In this document: piece by piece, positions 58,395 through 64,000 of the stretch
Layout of the letters: each line of letters opens with the position of its first letter
How positions within the stretch are numbered: position 1 is the first letter of the stretch
NCBI GenBank assembly: GCA_021396245.1
Contig: WNYE01000073.1
Span: 124,001 to 188,000 of the forward strand
Source: Sporothrix humicola
Taxonomy: Eukaryota; Ascomycota; Sordariomycetes; Ophiostomatales; Ophiostomataceae
DNA: 64,000 bases
Direction of reading: 5' to 3'
Position numbers and translations under genes: made by a program
Notes under the pieces: generated by a model
Told to the model about the DNA's origin: nothing
Databases searched by the model: none
What the model saw: only the letters and a program-made list of their open reading frames with translations

Positions 58395-59420
58395 ATGTAT
58401 ACCACGACGCTCCTACACTCAATTTTCCTCGTGCTGTCGCCCTTCTTTACCGCCGGGGCACACGCACAGTCCGAGGCAACGGGTGACCTGACCCTGACTG
58501 CACCTTATGGCATCCCTCCCGAGCTCTTCAACGCGTCTATTATGCGCACCGTTCGTCAGTCGGCCGTGTATGTTCCCGGGTACAATCTGTCAGCACCCGA
58601 GGGCTTCGGTCCCAGTGGCAACGGATCGGCCGTGGACGGTTGGCAGCTCGGCGTGGCCGTCGCCGACAATGTGCCCCTAACCGATGCCGCACAACCTGGA
58701 GTCAACAGGGCCATGGTCATTGACGCGACGACACTCTGGCTGCAGGCACCGGCCGGTGTTGACTACCTCAACGCGACAGCATGGAAGCTGTGTGCCACCG
58801 TGTTCCCATATGTGAACATGTCTGCCGTCGTCGAGGGCGCAGAAACTTATGGGAGGCTCACAGAGCACATGACGGACATCCGGAATGACGGCAGCTGCGG
58901 TGTCTGGCTGACAGACGAGTGTGCCAACACCTTGAACGAGAACGCACTCGCGCACGGCATGAACGCGCAGGGCGACTGCTTCAACATGACCATCCCAGAG
59001 CCGTGCATGCCCTACTTTATGCGCAACCGAGGAAACGGAACGGTCGTGGGTAAGTCCATCTGCCAGCCCTTCTTTGCATCTTCTCCAATCTCTGCTAATG
59101 TGGTAATAGTCCTCGACGAAAAACTTCTCGCCGACGGCCGGTTCTATGCCTGGGGCAGCCCACCCACCTCGTCCGGCGACATGCACGCTTTGGAATCGGC
59201 CCTGGGCCACGTCTGGCCTGTTCTTCTCACCTGGATCCAGTTCTCGCCCAGCGGCGGCGTCTTCTCAGCAAACACGCACGTCTCGTGCCTGGCGGCATCC
59301 TCGAATGGGACGGGGACAGCAAAAGAGCGAGGTACGATTGCAGCGGCCAGCCGACCTGGCACCGTCCCCAACTGGGCCCTGGCGGCTCCCATCTCTGTCG
59401 CGCTTAGCTTGCTGATATGA
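58395..59420 (+). CDS. Secreted, probably GPI-anchored protein of unknown function
   Basis: Two exons, 58395-59049 and 59110-59420, give 321 residues; the 60-nt intron 59050-59109 (GTAAGT, TAG) contains no in-frame stop, so retention would yield 341 residues. A signal peptide (about 1-25, cut near AHAQS) precedes a domain with at least seven Asn-X-Ser/Thr sites (NAS, NLS, NGS, NAT, NMS, NMT, NGT) and about six Cys, including KLCATVFP, GSCGVW, DECANTL, GDCFNM and EPCMPYF. The hydrophobic C-terminus (NWALAAPISVALSLLI) after a Ser/Gly/Ala-rich segment fits a GPI-attachment signal. I do not recognise the family. The layout suggests a wall or plasma-membrane surface protein. Confidence 0.75.
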   Translation: MYTTTLLHSIFLVLSPFFTAGAHAQSEATGDLTLTAPYGIPPELFNASIMRTVRQSAVYVPGYNLSAPEGFGPSGNGSAVDGWQLGVAVADNVPLTDAAQPGVNRAMVIDATTLWLQAPAGVDYLNATAWKLCATVFPYVNMSAVVEGAETYGRLTEHMTDIRNDGSCGVWLTDECANTLNENALAHGMNAQGDCFNMTIPEPCMPYFMRNRGNGTVVGKSICQPFFASSPISANVVIVLDEKLLADGRFYAWGSPPTSSGDMHALESALGHVWPVLLTWIQFSPSGGVFSANTHVSCLAASSNGTGTAKERGTIAAASRPGTVPNWALAAPISVALSLLI

Positions 59421-61951
59421 CTGGAGAGATGGCTGCTGCAGGCTGGCTATGGCCCGGAAGAGACAATGACGACCAAGACGAGGCCAAACGCGTCTACTAG
59501 ACGACTAGACGAAAAGAAGACAAGTGAAGCGAGCAGATGGGGAAGGTGTTGCACGATAAAAAAAAAACCAAGCAAGACCAAAAAAAGGATGAAAATAAGG
59601 AAATGGAAAAAGAAAGATGGAATGGTAATGGAAGGTTTGGGATGTTGTCGGAATATGATCATTGGGCATGGAGTTCTCTTTTCGGTCGTCCCAAGGATCA
59701 GCCAAGGACCACTTTAGGATTCAGCTTGCAGGACGAAATCGGGCCCAGGCCTACAGAGTACTTCAAGTCAAGACCTTTTGCTGCGGCCAGACGTTCTTGG
59801 ACTCTTTGGACATTTCGAACTGTTGGTTCGACATGGTGATGCACACGTCCCACATCCTCGGTGTCAGGGTTTCCTTTTGGGGGCGACGACATGAGCTAGA
59901 CGATGCAGACCACCACGATAGCCATTAAGCGCGGCGCTTCTTTTTGCTCTTTTTTTCTTCTCTTTTTTCTTTTAATTTTTGACGCCACTTTTCAGCCATT
60001 CAGCCAGTCCCCGGCCCCCATCTGTTGTCCGGAAGGATCGAATCGAAAGCTGTTTGCCGCCGGCGGCTGTTTGTTGTCCACCATTGCCCATGGGCGTCAT
60101 GTACCGGCCGCCACAAACCAGGCCAGCCCCAGCTGAGAAGAAAACAATGTGGTCTTGAGGTCTCGTCCCGGGTCCACGGTCTGGCCCCGACAAGGATGGA
60201 CGCCTTCCATGTTGATTGACTAGATCAAAATCCTCGATCGTCGAAGAGTCGTTCTTTTGGCGGGAATAAAAATTACAAAATCGAAGAGAAAAAAAAAACA
60301 TCGACACTCACGGGCACTCAACATCCACAAAGACGACATGGTGGGCTGGCGTCCCGTCTTATTGGCCCGAGACATTGTCTTGCAAGCTCGTACCAGCCAC
60401 CCCCGGCGGTTAAAATACATGGGAAAGGGAGACAGTTGTCACGGCTAGTCCCTTTCTTGCCCTTGATGAACAGGTGAACTCAGCCCCAAGCACAAGCACA
60501 AGCTTTGCTTTATTTACACCACAGACGGGAAGTGATTGACAGCTAACAGCTCAAAATCATAGCAAAACAACACTCGATGAGATCGCCAGCATGCCCCTGC
60601 GCCTCCTTTTTCCATAGGGCTCCAGCGGCACGCATTAGGAGCCGACGCTAAGCCTCAGCTATCAACCCAAATGGGGAACAATTGCTTGTTGTTTGGGGGC
60701 TCTTTGCAGACTGGATCATCTCGAGCCAGGGTCTTTTATGCTTCTAATGAAAGTGAAGTCAATCGGTACATCGACGGCATTCCTTCCACTACTCATTCCC
60801 TGGTCAATTGTGCGGCTCTCTGAGCGAGCCAGTGGCCCTCGCTATGAAGGCTCACCATTTCTGGGCCCTGTCTTGGTTTCTGTCTGTGGGATTTACGAGT
60901 ACGACGTCCAAGACGCGAGTAGATTGCTCTAATCATCACTCTCATCTCTTTTCAAGTTTCTCGTACGGGGCCTATCTTCTTTTGTGGTTGCATTCGGTCT
61001 CGCGCAAGGGATCCTTGGCCCTATGAAATTGAGCAAAAGGGGCACTGAATCCTGAATCTGTGCCATTCTTTTTATGATTTGGAACAATACGGGACGTTTG
61101 GGAGCACTTGCTAACATTGGGGAGACATTGGGCGGTCTCTGTTTTTGGGTTGAAGGATTTGGGGGGTTACAAAACACGAGACAAGGAGGAGAGAAGGGAA
61201 ATATGTACGGTCTCTCAATTCTCACGGCCCTGAAGTCTCTTGGTCCTCTTTGGTCTCTTGGTCCTCTTTGGTCTCCTGCATCTGCAGCCTCTGAAAATCA
61301 AATCCTTGTGCACGCTTTTCCCGAATGTATTTTTTGTTGTCAAACGCCAAGCATCCCTGCCAAAAGTGCTTATTCTTGGTGGTCCGCTCTTATGGTTTTC
61401 CTGTTGTGAAAATCTTTGACACTTTTTATTTTTTGTTCTTCTCTTCTTTTTTTTGTTTCTGTTTTCTTTTTCCTTCTTCTCTTTCCCTCTTTTCTGAAGC
61501 ACTCTATCTCCAGTCATTTCCTGCCGTTTTGTGCCGCCTGGCCGTGTGTACTGCGATCCTTCGTACTCCTCGGGTCTGACGCCCCCTTTTCCCCTCGTCG
61601 CCTCTTGTCTTGTTACAGGGCTCCTCTCTCTTTCCTCATTTCTATTTTCTTTCCCGTCATTCCCGAGAGTGTATTCCGGTCGACGCGTGGCATTGTGCAC
61701 CCAGTCAAAAAGGATCGAGTTATTCTTGCCTCTTTTTACTTTTGTTCTTTCTTCCTTTCTCTCTGATCGTCGTTCGATTTGAATTCTCACGATAATTCTT
61801 ACGATCTCACCTCGCCCCATCGAGAGCCTCAAACTAAATACTGGCGCCGCAACACTGGTGACCATTGCAACCGGGGATTCGACAGTCCCTCGCTCCTACC
61901 CGCATCGTCTCGCCTTCCTTTCTCTCCCTTCTCCATCGACTCACACACATC
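59421..61951. other. 2.5-kb intergenic upstream of second Mid2-like gene
   Basis: No gene seen. It contains poly-A tracts (59561, 60290), an exact 18-bp tandem duplication at 61235-61270 and a long C/T-rich leader (61410-61760). The opposite-strand 216-codon frame is low-complexity Lys/Glu/Arg and looks non-coding. Confidence 0.45.
61235..61270 (+). repeat. Two exact 18-bp tandem copies
   Basis: GTCTCTTGGTCCTCTTTG occurs twice head to tail, followed by a partial third copy (GTCTCCTG). Confidence 0.85.
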
Positions 61952-63115
61952 ATGACGACCGCACGAACTAACTTGGGTCCGCTGACCACCGCCTTCACCT
62001 ACCCGGCCAGCTGCACAAACAATGTCATCCAGTGCTCGTACTGTCTCGTCGCCTGGCAGGCACAGACGTGCAGCAACAACCCCAACAACGCCGCCGGCGT
62101 CCAGGACAATGCCGACTGTTGGCCGCCACGGACCGCGACCAGCGCCATCTCGACGGGTGTCGCCCTCAACGGCTGGGGCGTCTACTCGCCCGGCCTGAGC
62201 TGTCCCGTCGGCTACAACACGGCGTGCTCGGCGACGGGCACGAGCATTGGCGGTTTCCAGTTCCAGTTTCCCGTCTCGGCCGGCGAGACCGGCATCGGCT
62301 GCTGTCCTTCGTAAGTCTCCACGGTCCCTACTAATGTTTTACATCTGCTAACGTGCGTCAGAGGCTACACATGTTCGTATGGCGGCAACGGCGGCGCGCA
62401 GACGTGTTTTAGTGTGGCGTCGACGGGCTCGTTCTCGGCCGTGCAGTGCTCCGCCGGCACCAGCGTCGACTTCAGCTACTATACCCTCGGCACTACCGTG
62501 ACTGTGACGACGACCGGCACGACGACCGTCTCTGCATCGGGAGGCTCCGCCACCGCCCATACGGTTACCGACACGGGTGTCAACCTCTACAGCTTTAACA
62601 CTGTCTCGATGATGGCGCCCATGTTCCAGCTCGTGCACCGCGCCAGCGACCTGCCCAGTTCTGGCTCGAGCGGCTCGAGCGGCACGAGCGGCTCGGTGCC
62701 AGAAAACACGTCAAACTCCAATTCGGGTAACGGCAACAACAACAACAACAGCTCCAGCAAAAGCAGCAACGGTCTTTCGTCGGGCGCCATTGCCGGCATC
62801 GCCGTCGGTGCCGTCGTCGTCGGTTTAGCACTGGTGGGCGCATTCATCTACCTGTTCCTCAAGCAGCGGAAACAAAAGAAGATTATCGCACAGTACGCAC
62901 CGCCTCCCAACATGTCGGGCAACACGGGCATGCCCTCGCCGTCACCCGGCATGAACATGAACATGGGCATGGGCGGCCCGCCCATGGCACCGCACGGCAT
63001 GCAGGATGGCCCCTATTTTGCCAGCTCAACACCACTGTCCAACAAGAGCATGGCGATGCAGCCGTCGCCTGTCTACGAAGCACCCTCCGAGACCCCACGA
63101 CACGAGCTGGCATAG
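61952..63115 (+). CDS. Single-pass Ser/Thr-rich cell-surface protein with HELA tail
   Basis: Two exons, 61952-62310 and 62362-63115, give 370 residues; the 51-nt intron 62311-62361 has GTAAGT, GCTAAC and CAG. The first ATG in frame is 61952 and no cleavable signal peptide follows (MTTARTNLGPLTTAFTYPAS), so the single membrane span may act as the signal anchor. The N-terminal region has about 10 Cys (SCTNNVIQCSYC, QTCSNN, ADCWPP, GIGCCPS, YTCSYGG). A Thr/Ser/Gly stalk with an Asn/Ser run leads to the span at about 261-285 (GAIAGIAVGAVVVGLALVGA), then KQRKQKK. The tail is Met/Pro/Gly-rich (NMNMGMGGPPM) and ends VYEAPSETPRHELA. It resembles the protein at 42401 in plan and tail. A wall-sensing role is inferred. 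Confidence 0.8.
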
Positions 63116-63468
63116 CCAGGTCGGTAGCCGGTGTTCTTTCCACATTTCTTCTTTCTCTCGAATCACATTACCCATAGCGTCTTCCTTTCTATGATAAACT
63201 TTTTTGAACTTGTTTTTCTTTGATCTTTGGCTTGCGCGGTGTTCTCGGTTGCAATGCAATCTTATTCTTGTTTTCTCTTTTTATTCTTTCAGACGGGCGT
63301 ATCAGGTGCCAAAGCCTAATGTAGATACCAAAATTTTAAAATACCACTGGCCCATTTACGGTGTATCTCAATCATCTCATTCATGCTTCGTTTCTTCATT
63401 TCTTCATTTCTTCATTTCTTCATACATACGATATACTAGTAATGATACTCGGTTCGCCAACAATCCTA
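63116..63468. other. Convergent 3' intergenic with microsatellite
   Basis: T-rich likely 3' UTR sequence, followed by an imperfect TTCTTCATT array at 63391-63423 just before the hydrolase 3' end. Confidence 0.45.
63391..63423 (+). repeat. 9-bp microsatellite (TTTCTTCAT-type)
   Basis: About 3.5 copies of TTTCTTCAT in tandem, in an otherwise unremarkable 3' region. Confidence 0.85.
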
Positions 63469-64000
63469 TTAGACGGTGGCCTCCTGGTCAAATGCCTTCT
63501 TGAGCTTCTCACAGCAGTCCCGGTACAGCTCCTCGGCTCCTTCGGCCGCCTTGAGCGGGTTTGGGCTCTTGTCCCAGCTGTGCGGCACATCGGGCACCAT
63601 CTTGTAATAGACGTCCTTGCCAATCGATGCGCGGCCCAACCGTCCAGCCAGCTCCTCGCCCTCGCACATGAGCATATCCCACTCGCACGTGTAGAACAGA
63701 ACGCGCGGCGGCAGGTCGCGCGCCAGGCGCTCGTCCGTCGCTTGTGACGGCGACAGGTACGGGTCCAGCAGATCCAGGTCGGGCGGGTAGAGGTAGGACG
63801 CGTCAAACAGGTCCGTCAGATTCGACGGCAGCGCCTGGTCGGGCCGCTTGCACGTGGCCCGGCGCTCGGCACGGCTCAGCTTGTAGTTGACGGTCGGGTA
63901 CCACGTCGCGACTGCCACGACACGGTGTGCCGGCAGCGGCGACTCGACGCCGGCGGTCTCCTTGTACTCGCCGAGGCGCAGCAGGGATGTCAAACAAATA
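63469..64000 (-). CDS. Alpha/beta hydrolase (HSL-like esterase/lipase), C-terminal part, cut by window
   Basis: The minus-strand frame runs off the right edge, so only the C-terminal 177 residues are seen. The fragment begins within ICLTSLLRLGEY and continues with VATWYPTVNYKLSRAERRA, a lid-like region (ALPSNLTDLFDASYLYPPDL) and PYLSPSQATDERLARDLPP. The core strand PRVLFYTCEWDMLMCEGEEL carries the likely catalytic Asp (EWD), and VPDVPHSWDKS carries the catalytic His, the standard order in the hydrolase_3 group. The nucleophile Ser and the HGGG oxyanion motif would lie beyond 64000. Substrate and cell location cannot be judged from this part. Confidence 0.82.
   Translation of the reverse strand, partial: ICLTSLLRLGEYKETAGVESPLPAHRVVAVATWYPTVNYKLSRAERRATCKRPDQALPSNLTDLFDASYLYPPDLDLLDPYLSPSQATDERLARDLPPRVLFYTCEWDMLMCEGEELAGRLGRASIGKDVYYKMVPDVPHSWDKSPNPLKAAEGAEELYRDCCEKLKKAFDQEATV

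Noticed and set aside
61215..61865. 216-codon minus-strand frame
   Set aside because: Low-complexity Arg/Lys/Glu sequence is the antisense of a C/T-rich leader; no domain or splice signals.

Overview
The window reads as nuclear DNA of a filamentous ascomycete, most likely a Sordariomycete. Supporting signs are genes with few short introns (about 50-120 nt, GTRAGT/GTATGT donors, CTAAC-type branch points), GC-rich coding DNA, AT-richer pyrimidine-tract leaders, and fungal gene families (ATG2, EDC4/Pdc1-like, sedolisin, Mid2-like wall proteins, Fnx/VBA-type MFS). An order such as Ophiostomatales is only a guess. I found 21 protein-coding genes, two of them cut by the window ends. I saw no tRNA, rRNA, CRISPR array or recognisable transposon.

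From 1 to 36.6 kb the genes are mainly intracellular housekeeping and signalling: the ATG2 C-terminus, a GT8 glycogenin-like transferase, a mitochondrial carrier, a small coiled-coil protein, translin, a rhodanese-PTP phosphatase, a hot-dog thioesterase, a small membrane protein, an EDC4-like P-body scaffold, TRM6, ARPC3 and an unrecognised 591-residue protein. Two long stretches lack convincing genes: 14.4-20.5 kb, between the divergent phosphatase and thioesterase genes, and 36.6-42.4 kb, upstream of a wall protein.

From 42.4 to 64 kb the content shifts to the cell surface and outside: two single-pass Ser/Thr-rich membrane proteins that both end in HELA, a sedolisin (tripeptidyl-peptidase), a pepsin-like protease, a sulfatase and a probable GPI-anchored protein. 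Among these lie a vacuolar-type amino-acid MFS transporter, an SDR oxidoreductase and the C-terminal part of an alpha/beta hydrolase. Together they could release peptides and sulfate outside the cell and handle amino acids at the vacuole, but no co-regulation can be read from the sequence.

Points most worth a second look: a 103-codon open frame continuing in phase past the EDC4-like TAG stop and carrying an in-frame 12-bp repeat; a 9-nt microexon in the MFS gene; a two-codon first exon in ARPC3 whose acceptor contains an ATG; a Cys-less rhodanese domain fused to an intact tyrosine phosphatase; crossed inverted repeats around a GATA palindrome upstream of TRM6; and the HELA tail shared by two wall proteins. 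None of these amounts to a demonstrated new system.
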